In this document: piece by piece, positions 7,774 through 16,382 of the stretch
Position numbering within the stretch: the first letter of the stretch is position 1
Layout of the letters: each line of letters starts with the position of its first letter
From: Nonomuraea indica
GTDB lineage: Bacteria; Actinomycetota; Actinomycetes; Streptosporangiales; Streptosporangiaceae
DNA: 64,000 nucleotides
NCBI RefSeq assembly: GCF_002850745.1
Contig: NZ_KZ559479.1
Coordinates: forward strand, 98,117 to 162,116
Reading direction: 5' to 3'
Translations under genes and position numbers: made by a program
Notes under the pieces: model-generated
What the model saw: the letters and a program-made list of their open reading frames with translations, nothing else
What the model was told of the DNA's origin: nothing
The model's database searches: none

Positions 7774-8748
7774 ATGAGACGTACCCCAATCGCGCTCGCC
7801 CTGCTCGCAGCCCTGACCCTGACCGGCTGTTCCACCCCTGCCGGACCCGGCACCGAGACCGCTCCCGCGGGGTCCGCCGCCCCGACCGGGGGCGGCACGT
7901 TCGCCGTCATCACCCACGGCGCCCCCGGGGACGCCTTCTGGGACGTGGTCAAGAACGGCGCCGAGGCGGCCGGCAGGCGTTACGGTGCCACGGTCACCTA
8001 CCAGGGCGACGGCGACCCGGCCAAGCAGTCGCAGCTCATCGACCAGGCGGTGTCGAGAAAGGCCGACGGCATCGTGGTGTCCCTGGCCAACCCCGACGCG
8101 CTCAAGGAGTCCGTCGGCAAGGCCGTCGCCGCCGGGATCCCGGTGGTGACGATCAACTCCGGCAGCGACTCGTCCAAGGAGTTCGGTGCCCTCACCCACG
8201 TCGGCCAGTCCGAGGACGTGGCCGGGCGGGGCACCGGCGAGCAGCTCAAGGCCGCGGGCGTGACCAAGCTGCTGTGCGTCATCCACGAGGCCGGCAACAT
8301 CGGCCTGGACCAGCGGTGCAAGGGCGCGGAGGAGACCCTCGGCGGCGCGGTCGAGCGGCTGCAGGTCGACGTGAGCAACCTCGCGGACGTCACCTCCAAG
8401 GTCACCGCCAAGCTCCAGTCCGACCAGCGGATCGACGGCGTCCTCGCGCTCAACCCCGCCGTGGCCGTCGCCGCCCGCGACGCCATCGCCGACGCCGGGT
8501 CGAAGGCCAGGCTGGCCACGTTCGACCTGTCCGCCGACGTGGTGACCGCGATCAACGCGGGGGAGATCCTGTTCGCCGTGGACCAGCAGCAGTACCTCCA
8601 GGGTTACCTGCCGATCACGTTCCTGACCCTCTACAAGGACAACCTCAACACCGTCGGCGGCGGGCTGCCCGTCAACACGGGACCCGGCTTCGTCACCAAG
8701 GACAACGCCGCGCAGGTCGCCAGGCTGGCCGAGGCGGGCACCCGATGA
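7774..8748 (+). CDS. Sugar ABC transporter substrate-binding lipoprotein
   Basis: A 324-residue periplasmic-binding-protein-like lipoprotein. The signal peptide ends in the lipobox LTGC, so Cys19 would be lipidated and anchor it outside the membrane. The mature part (FAVITHGAPGDAFWDVVKNG, YQGDGDPAKQSQLIDQAV, GIPVVTINSG) is typical of the ribose/fructose-type Peripla_BP_4 fold. GGAGGTG precedes the ATG by 4 bp. It is followed 19 bp later by the permease and then a single-domain ATPase, the FrcBCA-like arrangement. The sugar cannot be read from sequence. Confidence 0.93.
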   Translation: MRRTPIALALLAALTLTGCSTPAGPGTETAPAGSAAPTGGGTFAVITHGAPGDAFWDVVKNGAEAAGRRYGATVTYQGDGDPAKQSQLIDQAVSRKADGIVVSLANPDALKESVGKAVAAGIPVVTINSGSDSSKEFGALTHVGQSEDVAGRGTGEQLKAAGVTKLLCVIHEAGNIGLDQRCKGAEETLGGAVERLQVDVSNLADVTSKVTAKLQSDQRIDGVLALNPAVAVAARDAIADAGSKARLATFDLSADVVTAINAGEILFAVDQQQYLQGYLPITFLTLYKDNLNTVGGGLPVNTGPGFVTKDNAAQVARLAEAGTR

Positions 8749-8767
8749 GCGGTCGAGAGGAGGCGGC

Positions 8768-9820
8768 GTGACGTCGGTGGCCGGCCGCGCCGGCGGGCGG
8801 ACGGACGAGCGGGTCGCCGCCGGCGGGCTGCTGCGTCGGCTGCTCATCCGGCCCGAGCTGGGCGCCGTCGTCGGGATGCTCGTGGTGTTCGCGTTCTTCG
8901 CGAGCCAGTCGGCGGTGTTCCGCTCGCCCGCGGGCATCGCCAACTGGCTCGATCCGGCCGCCACGCTCGGCATCATGGCGGTCGCCATCGCGCTGCTGAT
9001 GATCGGCGGCGAGTTCGACCTGTCGGCCGGGGTGCTGACCGGCACCACCGGGCTGATCGTCGTCACGCTGGCCACCCGCTACGGGCTCGACGTGTGGTCG
9101 GCGATGCTCGTCGCCCTGGTCGTGGCGCTGGGCGTCGGGTTCTGCAACGGGATGATGGTGACCCGGACCAGGCTGCCCAGCTTCATCGTCACACTCGGCA
9201 CGTTCCTCATGCTGCAGGGCGTGAACCTCGGCGTCACCAAGGCCCTGACCGGCACCGTGCAGGTCAGCGGCCTGCGCCGGGCGGCCGGCTTCGAGGAGGC
9301 CCGAGCGGTCCTCGCGGGCACGATCCAGATCGGCGGCACCCCCTTCCGGGTGGCGATCCTGTGGTGGCTGCTCGTCACCGCCGTGGCCACCTGGGTGCTG
9401 ATGCGCACCCGGGCGGGCAACTGGATCTTCGCGGTGGGCGGCGACGAGCAGGCCGCCCGCGCGGTCGGCGTGCCGGCCGCCCGTACGAAGATCGCGCTGT
9501 TCATGACGACGGCGTTCGCCGCCTGGCTGGTCGGCTCCATCCTCGCCCTGCGCTACACCTCCGTGCAGGCCAACATCGGCATCGGGCAGGAGTTCATCTA
9601 CATCATCGCCGCCGTCATCGGCGGCTGCCTGCTGACCGGCGGCTACGGCTCCGCGATCGGCGCCTCGATCGGCGCGGTCATCTTCGGGATGGCCGACAAG
9701 GGGATCGTCTTCCTGGGCTGGGACGCCGACTGGTTCACGTTCTTCCTGGGCGGCATGCTGCTGCTCGCCACGCTGGCCAACCGCCTGGTCAGGCGGTACG
9801 CCGAGGAGGTGAGACGGTGA
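8768..9820 (+). CDS. Sugar ABC transporter permease
   Basis: A 350-residue integral membrane protein of the BPD_transp_2 (RbsC/FrcC/XylH) group with about nine or ten hydrophobic segments. GGEFDLSAGVLTGTTG and AVGGDEQAARAVGVPA are conserved stretches of this permease group. It starts at GTG 8768 with AGGAGG upstream, and its stop overlaps the ATPase start in a GTGA, so the two are translationally coupled. A homodimer would form the membrane channel of the importer. Confidence 0.93.
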   Translation: MTSVAGRAGGRTDERVAAGGLLRRLLIRPELGAVVGMLVVFAFFASQSAVFRSPAGIANWLDPAATLGIMAVAIALLMIGGEFDLSAGVLTGTTGLIVVTLATRYGLDVWSAMLVALVVALGVGFCNGMMVTRTRLPSFIVTLGTFLMLQGVNLGVTKALTGTVQVSGLRRAAGFEEARAVLAGTIQIGGTPFRVAILWWLLVTAVATWVLMRTRAGNWIFAVGGDEQAARAVGVPAARTKIALFMTTAFAAWLVGSILALRYTSVQANIGIGQEFIYIIAAVIGGCLLTGGYGSAIGASIGAVIFGMADKGIVFLGWDADWFTFFLGGMLLLATLANRLVRRYAEEVRR

Positions 9821-10575
9821 TCCTGGAAGCGCGCGGGATCGGCAAGACGTTCGGCTCGGTGCTGGCGCTGCGCGACGTCTCCATGGGCGTCGAGGCCGGC
9901 CGGGTGACGTGCGTGCTCGGCGACAACGGCGCCGGCAAGTCCACGCTCATCAAGATCCTGTCGGGCGTGCACCAGCATGACGCCGGCACGCTGCTGCTCG
10001 ACGGCGAGGAGGTGCGGCTGGCCGGCCCGAGGGAGGCGCTCGACCGGGGGATCGCCACCGTCTACCAGGACCTTGCGATGATTCCTCTCATGTCGGTGTG
10101 GCGCAACTTCTTCCTCGGCTCAGAGCCGCGCCGGGGCCTGGCGTTCGACGTCGCCAAGGCCAGGCGGGTCGCCCGCGAGGAACTGCTGGCCATGGGCATC
10201 GACATCCGCGACGTCGACCAGCCCGTGGGGACCCTGTCGGGCGGCGAACGGCAGTCGGTGGCGATCGCCAGGGCGGTCCACTTCGGCGCCCGCGTGCTCA
10301 TCCTCGACGAGCCCACCTCGGCCCTCGGCGTCAAACAGGCGGGCGTAGTGCTGCGCTACATCGCCAGGGCGCGCGACCGCGGGCTCGGCGTGGTGTTCAT
10401 CACGCACAACCCGCACCACGCCTATCCGGTGGGCGACCGCTTCCTGGTGCTCAACCGGGGGACGAGCCTCGGCGAGTACGGCAAGGCCGACATCACCCGG
10501 CAGGAGCTTACCGCGCTCATGGCCGGGGGCGCGGAGCTGGAGGAGCTGGAGCATGAGCTGAGACGCGAACAGTAG
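9817..10575 (+). CDS. Sugar ABC transporter ATP-binding protein (single domain)
   Basis: A 252-residue ATPase with Walker A GDNGAGKS (35-42), signature LSGGERQSVAIARA, Walker B VLILDEPTSAL and switch His in VFITHN. Most RbsA-type importers of this group carry two fused ATPase domains; this one has a single domain, like fructose-type FrcA. It powers import with the preceding permease and lipoprotein. The start is the GTG in the GTGA overlap. The protein ends with a Glu-rich tail. Confidence 0.93.
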   Translation: MILEARGIGKTFGSVLALRDVSMGVEAGRVTCVLGDNGAGKSTLIKILSGVHQHDAGTLLLDGEEVRLAGPREALDRGIATVYQDLAMIPLMSVWRNFFLGSEPRRGLAFDVAKARRVAREELLAMGIDIRDVDQPVGTLSGGERQSVAIARAVHFGARVLILDEPTSALGVKQAGVVLRYIARARDRGLGVVFITHNPHHAYPVGDRFLVLNRGTSLGEYGKADITRQELTALMAGGAELEELEHELRREQ

Positions 10576-10580
10576 CCCGC

Positions 10581-11159
10581 CTACCTGCGGCCGGTGGCCA
10601 GCGGCAGCATGACGTGGTCGACCAGGCGGCGGGCCAGCTCGCCGTCCACCGGCTCGCCGCTGACCAGGCCCCGGAAGAGCAACGTCGCCGGGCCCACCTG
10701 CCACAGCAGCTCGGTGTCGGCGGCGGCGTCCAGCTCGCCCCTGGCCCACGCCCGCTGGAAGATCTCCAGCGCCAGGCGGCGGCGCCGCTCGACGTAGTGC
10801 GCGTCGACCGCCGCGGCGAGCCGCGGGTTGTGGCGCATCTCGCCGACGAGGCTCACGAGGACGTCGCCGAGCCGGTACAGGTCCTCGACCAGGAACTCCA
10901 TGAAGGCGAGCAGGTCGGCGCGCAGCGCGCCCGTGTCGGGCGGCTCGGGCACGGGGGAGGCGGCGGCGGCGAACGCGGCCGCCGCGAGGTCGGTCTTGGT
11001 GGGCCAGCGCCGGTGGACGGTCTGCCGGCCGGCCCTGGCCCGCGCCGCGACGGCGTCGGCGCTCAGCCGCTCGTAGCCGCCCTCGGCCAGCACCTCCAGC
11101 GCCGCGCCGAGCAGCTCGGCCTCCCGCGCGGCGCCTCCTCGCAGGGGCGTCACGGACAT
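10581..11159 (-). CDS. TetR-family regulator (TetR_C-type)
   Basis: A 192-residue TetR protein. The DNA-binding part reads AALEVLAEGGYERLSADAVAARA and GRQTVHRRWPTKTDLAAAAF; the HRRWPTK recognition helix is typical of one common actinobacterial subfamily. It converges with the sugar ATPase gene 5 bp past its stop. The ATG at 11159 is chosen; a GTG three codons upstream is possible. No divergent target is adjacent, since the next gene (epoxide hydrolase) is on the same strand and has its own terminator between them. Its targets are unknown. Confidence 0.88.
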   Translation of the reverse strand: MSVTPLRGGAAREAELLGAALEVLAEGGYERLSADAVAARARAGRQTVHRRWPTKTDLAAAAFAAAASPVPEPPDTGALRADLLAFMEFLVEDLYRLGDVLVSLVGEMRHNPRLAAAVDAHYVERRRRLALEIFQRAWARGELDAAADTELLWQVGPATLLFRGLVSGEPVDGELARRLVDHVMLPLATGRR

Positions 11160-11320
11160 GACTTCCACAGTAAGCGGGGACGGGGCGCGACTGTAAGGGT
11201 CAGCGCTGCCAGACTGTGAGGTCCACCGAGACGTGGTCATGCCTCCCGCTCGGAGCCGCGCCACCATCCGTGCCCGTCAATGAATCTACAACGTAAAGGC
11301 GCTCGGCTGAACGCACAACA

Positions 11321-11363
11321 GCCCGTTCCCGCGGGCCTCTCGTGGAAGGTCTCGGGAACGGGC
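11321..11363 (-). terminator. Hairpin after the epoxide hydrolase gene
   Basis: Perfect 11-bp arms GCCCGTTCCCG and CGGGAACGGGC flank a 21-nt loop, 15 bp past the epoxide hydrolase stop. There is no long T-run, as usual in this GC-rich setting. Confidence 0.6.
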
Positions 11364-11377
11364 GGCGGCGCGGGGCG

Positions 11378-12496
11378 TCAGCGCAGACCGGCGAAGAACT
11401 TCCGGACGTCGCGCACAAACGCCTCGGGCTGCTCCAGGGCGGCGAAGGTGCCGCCCCGGTCGTGCTCCACCCAGCCGACGATGTTGTTGTCCCGCTCGGC
11501 GAAACGGCGGATCGGCCGCAGGATGTCCTTGGGGAAGACCGAGACGGACGTGGGCACCGTCGCGGGCTTCAGCTCCCACTCGACGCTGGTGTCCTGCTCG
11601 GTGTCGGGCGTCTCCACGAACGACCGGGCCGCAGAGCCGGCGGTGTTGGTCAGCCAGTAGAGCATCACCGTGGTGAGCAGCCGGTCGGTGTCGACGCCGC
11701 CGTCGGTCCATTCGTGGTAGACGCCGGCGAACCACGACAGCAGCGCCACCGGCGAGTCGGCCATGCCGTAGGCGAACGTCTGCGGCCGGGCCGACTGGAT
11801 GAGCTTGTAGCCGTACTGCTCGGTCAGGTAGCTCTCGCGGAACGCCATCCGCTCCTGCTCCACCTCGGTGAGGCCGTCGAGCTCGCCCGGCGCGCCGATG
11901 GGGAAGCAGATGATGCCGTTGCCGTGCATGCCGACGACCCGCTCGGGGGCGAGCACGCCGGTCTCGCGGGAGATCCAGGTGCCCCAGTCGCCGCCCTGCA
12001 CGCCGAAGCGCTCGTAGCCGAGCCGGGTCATCAGCTCCAGCCATGCCCTGGCGACGCGGGTGGAGCCCCAGCCCATCTCGCGGGTCGGGCCCGACAGGCC
12101 GTATCCCGGCAGGGACGGGATGACGAGGTGGAAGTCGCGGCTGAGCGGCTCGATCACGTCGAGGTACTCGACGGGGGAGCTCGGCCAGCCGTGTGTGATC
12201 AGCAGCGGCAGCGCGTCCTCGCGGGCGGAGCGGACGTGCAGGAAGTGGATGTGCTGCCCGTCGATCTCGGTGGAGAACTGCTCGTGGCGGGTCAGCTCGC
12301 CCAGCGCGCGCTCCCAGTCGTAGCCGGTGCGCCAGTGGCGCACCAGCTCCTTCAGGTGGGCGAGCGGGACGCCCAGCCGCCAGTCCTGGCCGGGCACCTC
12401 GTCCGGCCAGCGCACCCGGTCGAGCCGCTCGTGCAGGTCCTCCAGGGCGCCGGCGGGCACCTCGAAGCGGTAGGGCCGGATGGAGTGGTGGGTCAA
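11378..12496 (-). CDS. Epoxide hydrolase (alpha/beta-hydrolase, EHN domain)
   Basis: A 372-residue enzyme. The N-terminal EHN domain (IRPYRFEVPAGALEDLHERL) is followed by an alpha/beta-hydrolase core with oxyanion-hole motif HGWP (102-105) and nucleophile elbow GGDWG with Asp170, as in microsomal-type epoxide hydrolases. It opens epoxides to diols. I chose the TTG at 12496 because GGGAGG is 8 bp upstream and because the longer frame (ATG at 12541) would put a perfect palindrome inside the gene; that palindrome is better read as an operator. It is divergent from a TauE-like permease. Confidence 0.88.
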   Translation of the reverse strand: MTHHSIRPYRFEVPAGALEDLHERLDRVRWPDEVPGQDWRLGVPLAHLKELVRHWRTGYDWERALGELTRHEQFSTEIDGQHIHFLHVRSAREDALPLLITHGWPSSPVEYLDVIEPLSRDFHLVIPSLPGYGLSGPTREMGWGSTRVARAWLELMTRLGYERFGVQGGDWGTWISRETGVLAPERVVGMHGNGIICFPIGAPGELDGLTEVEQERMAFRESYLTEQYGYKLIQSARPQTFAYGMADSPVALLSWFAGVYHEWTDGGVDTDRLLTTVMLYWLTNTAGSAARSFVETPDTEQDTSVEWELKPATVPTSVSVFPKDILRPIRRFAERDNNIVGWVEHDRGGTFAALEQPEAFVRDVRKFFAGLR

Positions 12497-12520
12497 GGTC
12501 GTGCCTCCCGTAGCGTTTCG

Positions 12521-12536
12521 GTACGGTGTACCGTAC
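12521..12536. promoter_or_regulatory. Perfect palindrome GTACGGT-GT-ACCGTAC
   Basis: Seven-bp perfect arms with a 2-bp centre lie between the divergent epoxide hydrolase and TauE-like genes. The form matches operators bound by TetR-family dimers. The nearest TetR gene is at 10581-11159, but the pairing is not proven. Confidence 0.7.
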
Positions 12537-12606
12537 AGCATACGGTTCGATGCGGCAACCCTGCTTCCACGGTCTTCGCGGCCGGTTCTGTACGCTCTTG
12601 GGGTTT

Positions 12607-13392
12607 ATGTCGGGGGACCGGGGGAGTCGGGTGTCACTGGAACAGGTGCTGTTGCTGCTGGTGGCCGCGGCCGGAGCGGGCTGGGTGGACGCCGTCGTGG
12701 GCGGTGGCGGGCTGCTGCAGCTTCCGGCGCTCATGGTCGCCGGCGTGCCACCGGTCCAGGCGCTGGCCACGAACAAGCTGTCCTCCGTCTTCGGCACCGC
12801 CTCCGCCGCCGTCACGTACGCGCGGACCATCAAGGTGGACCGGCAGGTGACGATCCCCGGGGCGGCCCTGGCGGTGGCGAGCGCCGGGCTGGGCGCCTCG
12901 GCGGCGGCCGCGATCTCGGTGGAGGTGCTGCGTCCGGCCGTGATGGCGGTGCTGCTGGCGGTGGCCGTGTTCGTGGCGCTCCGGCCCGCGCTGGGATCGG
13001 CGCCCCGGCCGCACCTGCGAACCCGCGGCCGCACGGTGGCCGCCGTCGCGGTCGGCGGCGTGGTCCTCGCCTTCTACGACGGAATCATGGGGCCGGGCAC
13101 CGGCACCTTCCTGATCATCGCGTTCACCACGATCCTGGGCTGGGACTTCGTCTCCGCGTCCGCCTCAGCCAAGATCCTCAACACCGGGACGAACCTGGGC
13201 GCGCTTCTCGTGTTCGGCTGGCAGGGGCACGTGCTGTGGTGGCTGGGCCTCGGCATGGCGGCCTGCAACATCGCCGGAGCCCAGGTGGGCGCCCGGATGG
13301 CGCTCAGGCGTGGCACGGCCTTCGTCCGGATCGTGCTGCTGTGTGTCGTCGTGGCGATGGTGATCCGGCTCGGCTGGCAGCAGTTCGGCTGA
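12607..13392 (+). CDS. TauE/SafE-family membrane permease
   Basis: A 261-residue membrane protein of the sulfite exporter TauE/SafE (COG0730) family with about eight hydrophobic segments. The conserved GWVDAVVGGGGLLQLPALM and NKLSSVFGTASA loops near the start and the matching second-half segment (FYDGIMGPGTGTFL, AKILNTGTNLGAL) show the internal duplication of the family. Members export sulfoacetate, sulfite or related organosulfur anions; the substrate is unknown. The ATG at 12607 or the GTG at 12631 (better spaced from GGGGAG) could be the start. It may share control with the epoxide hydrolase through the palindrome. Confidence 0.88.
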   Translation: MSGDRGSRVSLEQVLLLLVAAAGAGWVDAVVGGGGLLQLPALMVAGVPPVQALATNKLSSVFGTASAAVTYARTIKVDRQVTIPGAALAVASAGLGASAAAAISVEVLRPAVMAVLLAVAVFVALRPALGSAPRPHLRTRGRTVAAVAVGGVVLAFYDGIMGPGTGTFLIIAFTTILGWDFVSASASAKILNTGTNLGALLVFGWQGHVLWWLGLGMAACNIAGAQVGARMALRRGTAFVRIVLLCVVVAMVIRLGWQQFG

Positions 13393-13403
13393 CCCGCGCC
13401 CCC

Positions 13404-13643
13404 TCACCCGGTACGGGGACCCTGCGCCCGGCCGGCCGCCACCGCCACGGCGACGCCCAGGACGGCCAGCGCCAGGTTCGCGAACACCTCGTACCCCTCG
13501 AAGAGCGCCACCCGGTGCACCACCAGCCGGTTGAACGCGTTGAGCACGATCCCCATGAACGGCTGCCCGGCGATCTCGTCGATGGTGCCGCTGACCCCTT
13601 CCAGGATCATGAGGACGCCCAGGAGGCGGATGGCGTTGCGCAT
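13404..13643 (-). CDS. Small membrane protein, function unknown
   Basis: A 79-residue protein with two hydrophobic stretches (AIRLLGVLMILEGVSGTI and EVFANLALAVLGVAVAVAAG) separated by a short polar loop, ending in a charged tail. It converges with the TauE-like gene 11 bp away and is divergent from a WYL regulator. I do not recognise the family with certainty; it resembles small DoxX-like or DUF-type actinobacterial membrane proteins. The ATG at 13643 is the only good start. Confidence 0.65.
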   Translation of the reverse strand: MRNAIRLLGVLMILEGVSGTIDEIAGQPFMGIVLNAFNRLVVHRVALFEGYEVFANLALAVLGVAVAVAAGRAQGPRTG

Positions 13644-13714
13644 GCACCCACGCTAGTGACGGCGACCCCGCCGAGGATCGGCCATCCGGCTCGCCCGGAC
13701 GGTCCAGCGATGAT

Positions 13715-13741
13715 CTTTGGTCGCCGCGCCACCGACCAAAG
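13715..13741. promoter_or_regulatory. Inverted repeat CTTTGGTCG n9 CGACCAAAG
   Basis: Perfect 9-bp arms with a 9-bp spacer lie between the divergent small membrane protein (start 13643) and the WYL regulator (start 13808). It is a likely autoregulatory operator. Confidence 0.65.
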
Positions 13742-13807
13742 TAGCGTTCCGCTCGCGAACCCGGCGGCCCCCACGGCCTCCGCTGACGCGCGGCCGGCGT
13801 CCGTACA

Positions 13808-14788
13808 ATGGCCGCCATGCGCGCCGGCCGCCTGCTCTCCCTCCTCCTGCTGCTGCAGACGCGCGGCCGGATGACCGCCCCCGAGCTGGCGGCCGAGCTG
13901 GAGGTGTCGGTCCGCACCGTCTACCGCGACGTGGAGGCGCTGGCGTCCGCCGGTGTTCCCGTCTACGCCGACCGCGGCCCCGCGGGCGGCTACCAGCTGC
14001 TCGACGGCTACCGCACCCGGCTGACCGGGCTGACGGCCGAGGAGGCGTCCTCGCTGTTCCTGGCGGGCCTGCCCGGCCCGGCCGCGGAGCTGGGGCTGGC
14101 CGAGGTGGCGGCCACCGCCGAGCTGAAACTCCTGGCCGCGCTGCCGCCCGAGCCGCGCTCGCACGCCTCCCGGATGCGCGAGCGGTTCCTGCTCGACGTG
14201 CCCGGCTGGTACCGCACCGCCGACGACGTCCCGCACCTCAGCGAGGTGGCCGACGCCGTGTGGGAGCCGCGTCCGCTGGAGATGACCTACCGGCGGTGGG
14301 GCAGCGAGGAGGTCGAACGGATCGTCCACCCGTACGGGCTGGTGCTCAAGGGCGGCTCCTGGTACATGGTGGCCGCGCCGCAGGGGGAGCGGCCGCGCAC
14401 CTACCGCGTCTCCCGCATCCTGCGGCTGCGGACGCTGCCCGGCCGGTTCGAGCGGCCCGCGGGTTTCGACCTGTCCGCGTTCTGGCAGGACTACGCCCGC
14501 GAGTTCCGCGCGCGCATGTACACCGCCGAGGCCGTCATCAGGCTGGCCCCCGGCGCCGACGGCCTGCTCGCCTACACGCTGGGCGGCGACGTGGTGACGG
14601 CGGCGCTGGCCGCCGCGGGCGAGCCGGACGCCGACGGATGGCGCACCCTCACCGTGCCGGTCGAGTCGTTCAGGCACGCCCGCTGGCTGCTGCTGCGCAT
14701 GGGGGCGAGCGTGGAGGTGCTCGACCCGCCCGAGCTGCGCGCGATGATGGCCGAGGCGGTCGCCGACCTCGCCGAGCTCTACGGCTGA
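13808..14788 (+). CDS. WYL-domain transcriptional regulator
   Basis: A 326-residue regulator with an N-terminal DeoR/HTH_11 winged helix (APELAAELEVSVRTVYRDVE, about residues 24-43) and central WYL domain (LEMTYRRWGSEEVERIVHPY; GSWYMVAA), ending in a WCX-type extension (PVESFRHARWLLLRMGASV). WYL proteins bind small ligands or nucleic acids and commonly control single-enzyme or stress genes. The ATG at 13808 or 13817 may be used. A clear inverted repeat sits 67 bp upstream, suggesting autoregulation and control of the divergent membrane protein. Confidence 0.9.
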   Translation: MAAMRAGRLLSLLLLLQTRGRMTAPELAAELEVSVRTVYRDVEALASAGVPVYADRGPAGGYQLLDGYRTRLTGLTAEEASSLFLAGLPGPAAELGLAEVAATAELKLLAALPPEPRSHASRMRERFLLDVPGWYRTADDVPHLSEVADAVWEPRPLEMTYRRWGSEEVERIVHPYGLVLKGGSWYMVAAPQGERPRTYRVSRILRLRTLPGRFERPAGFDLSAFWQDYAREFRARMYTAEAVIRLAPGADGLLAYTLGGDVVTAALAAAGEPDADGWRTLTVPVESFRHARWLLLRMGASVEVLDPPELRAMMAEAVADLAELYG

Positions 14789-14812
14789 CCCCCGCTGGTC
14801 TACCGTGGACAC

Positions 14813-15025
14813 ATGACGAACGACCTGGGAAGCCTGATGCGGCAGGCGCAGGACGACGACCCGTTGCTCGCCCTGCAGGCCACCACGGCGTTGCGCCACG
14901 AGCTGGAGCGCATGGAGGCGGTGCAGGTGCGCCGGGCGCGGGTGGCGGGGCTGCCCTGGTCGCAGATCGCCGACGCCATCGGCGTCAGCAAGCAGGCGGT
15001 GCACAAGAAGTACGGGCGCAGCTAG
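14813..15025 (+). CDS. Small helix-turn-helix protein
   Basis: A 70-residue protein with an N-terminal helix (MTNDLGSLMRQAQDDDPLLA), a middle helix (ALRHELERMEAVQVRRARVA) and a C-terminal sigma-like helix-turn-helix (LPWSQIADAIGVSKQAVHKK, ending KYGRS). This architecture is widespread in actinobacteria as a short stand-alone HTH protein. It lies 24 bp after the WYL gene on the same strand and could be co-transcribed. Its targets are unknown. Confidence 0.85.
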   Translation: MTNDLGSLMRQAQDDDPLLALQATTALRHELERMEAVQVRRARVAGLPWSQIADAIGVSKQAVHKKYGRS

Positions 15026-15032
15026 CCGGCCG

Positions 15033-15542
15033 CTACGGCGGCGTCCGGTCCGGCTCCGCTCCGGAGGCCGCCGTCTTCGACGCCGCCTCCGGCCGCGTGC
15101 CGCCGAGCGCCCCGGCGAACCACTGCAGCGCGATGTCCCAGGAGTAGCCGAGGCGGATGCGGCCGGCCACGGCGGGCGGCAACGTGTCCAGGCCGCGGTG
15201 CTCCAGCAGCACCTCGGTGCCGCCGGCCACGGGGGAGAAGACCACCTCGACCTCCATGCGGCCCGTCCGGTGCAGCAGGTCGGCCCACACGAGCCGGCGC
15301 GGCGGCTCCCACACCAGCACCCGCCCGGTGTCGACGTGCCCGCCGTCGTCCCACAGCTCCCGCAGGTAGCCGCCCTCGAACCTGATCGCCGTCGCCCGGG
15401 CCGGATCGACCCAGCTGTGCGGGCCGCGCACGTACCAGCCGTCGATCTCGTCGGTGAAGATCCGGAACGCCGTGGCCGGGTCGACCGGCACCGTCACCCG
15501 CGCCCGCACGCTGTCGGGCGGCCCGTCGGCCGGGCGGCTCAC
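15033..15542 (-). CDS. SRPBCC/AHSA1-family protein
   Basis: A 169-residue START-like protein: RVTVPVDPATAFRIFTDEID, ARATAIRFEGGYLRELW, RRLVWADLL and GGTEVLLEHRGLD are the usual strands of AHSA1 domains, which bind hydrophobic ligands. It starts at a GTG overlapping the ArsR stop (GTGA), so the pair forms a translationally coupled ArsR-SRPBCC unit, a very common actinobacterial arrangement in which the regulator controls its own operon. The C-terminal 20 residues are low-complexity. The ligand is unknown. Confidence 0.88.
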   Translation of the reverse strand: MSRPADGPPDSVRARVTVPVDPATAFRIFTDEIDGWYVRGPHSWVDPARATAIRFEGGYLRELWDDGGHVDTGRVLVWEPPRRLVWADLLHRTGRMEVEVVFSPVAGGTEVLLEHRGLDTLPPAVAGRIRLGYSWDIALQWFAGALGGTRPEAASKTAASGAEPDRTPP

Positions 15543-15862
15543 CGGCCGCGCTCCACGTGGTCCTTGAACGAGCCGAGCTGTTCGGCCCAGAACGCCTGCA
15601 CCTGGTCCAGCCACGCGCGCAGCGCCTCGAACGGCTCCTGCCGCAGGGTGTAGAGCCGCAGCCGGGCGTCGTCGCCGCCCGTGGCGACCTCCACCAGCCC
15701 GACGCCGCGCAGCACCCGCAGGTGCCTGCTCAGCGCAGGTGCGCTCATCTGGACGGCCTGCGCCAGCTCCCCAGCCGGCCGGGGGCCCTCGCGCAGCAGG
15801 TCGATCACCTTGCGCCGGGTCGGGTCGGCGAGGGCGGCCAGCGTCGCGTCCACGTCGTCCAC
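15539..15862 (-). CDS. ArsR-family regulator
   Basis: A 107-residue winged-helix protein: ALADPTRRKVIDLLREGPRP then SAPALSRHLRVLRGVGLV and the wing GDDARLRLYTL. It lacks the CxC metal motif of arsenic sensors, as is usual for members paired with SRPBCC proteins. The GTG at 15862 starts the protein; a second GTG lies three codons in. The next gene overlaps its stop. It probably represses its own two-gene operon. Confidence 0.9.
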   Translation of the reverse strand: MDDVDATLAALADPTRRKVIDLLREGPRPAGELAQAVQMSAPALSRHLRVLRGVGLVEVATGGDDARLRLYTLRQEPFEALRAWLDQVQAFWAEQLGSFKDHVERGR

Positions 15863-15923
15863 GTCTGCCTTCCACCGCCTTCGCCGGGGTCCTCGCCGTC
15901 CACGATAGCGGCGTGCGCGGCGG

Positions 15924-16364
15924 TCATCCTGCGGGCGCCGGGGACTCCTGGCGAGGCGGCTCGGCGGGCAGGGCGCAGCCGTGGCCGTGATCGAGGATGT
16001 CCTCGTACACCCTGACCTTGAACTCGATCAGGTCGAGGCTGCGGCCGAGCAGCTCCAGCTGGGCGTTGACCGTCTCGCGGTGGCGGCGCAGCAGCTCCAG
16101 CCGGCCGCTCTCGTTTCCCGGGCCCTCGGCGCTCAGCCGGGCGTACTCCCGGATGGCGGGCAGCGGCATGCCCGACGCGCGCAGGATGACGCACACGCGC
16201 AGCCATTCGACGTCCTGCTCGGCGTAGACGCGCCGTCCGCCGGCCGCGCGCCGCACCGGCCGCGTCAGCAGGCCCTCGCGCTCGTAGAAGCGCAGCGTGT
16301 GCACGCTCAGGCCGGTGCGCTCGGCCACCTGCCCGATGCTCAGTCCGTCCGTGTCGCTCGGCAT
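15924..16364 (-). CDS. MerR-family regulator
   Basis: A 146-residue MerR protein with SIGQVAERTGLSVHTLRFYE as DNA-binding helices, RRVYAEQDVEWLRVCVILRA, and a dimerisation coiled coil (RLELLRRHRETVNAQLELLG). The C-terminus has one Cys only, so metal sensing of the CueR/ZntR kind is unlikely; an organic or redox ligand is more plausible. A MerR-type promoter (16383-16413) lies 19 bp upstream, pointing at a truncated aldo-keto reductase. The same promoter stands before the intact reductase at 29436, which is probably its real target now. Confidence 0.92.
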   Translation of the reverse strand: MPSDTDGLSIGQVAERTGLSVHTLRFYEREGLLTRPVRRAAGGRRVYAEQDVEWLRVCVILRASGMPLPAIREYARLSAEGPGNESGRLELLRRHRETVNAQLELLGRSLDLIEFKVRVYEDILDHGHGCALPAEPPRQESPAPAG

Positions 16365-16382
16365 GCGGGCCAGGATACGGCC

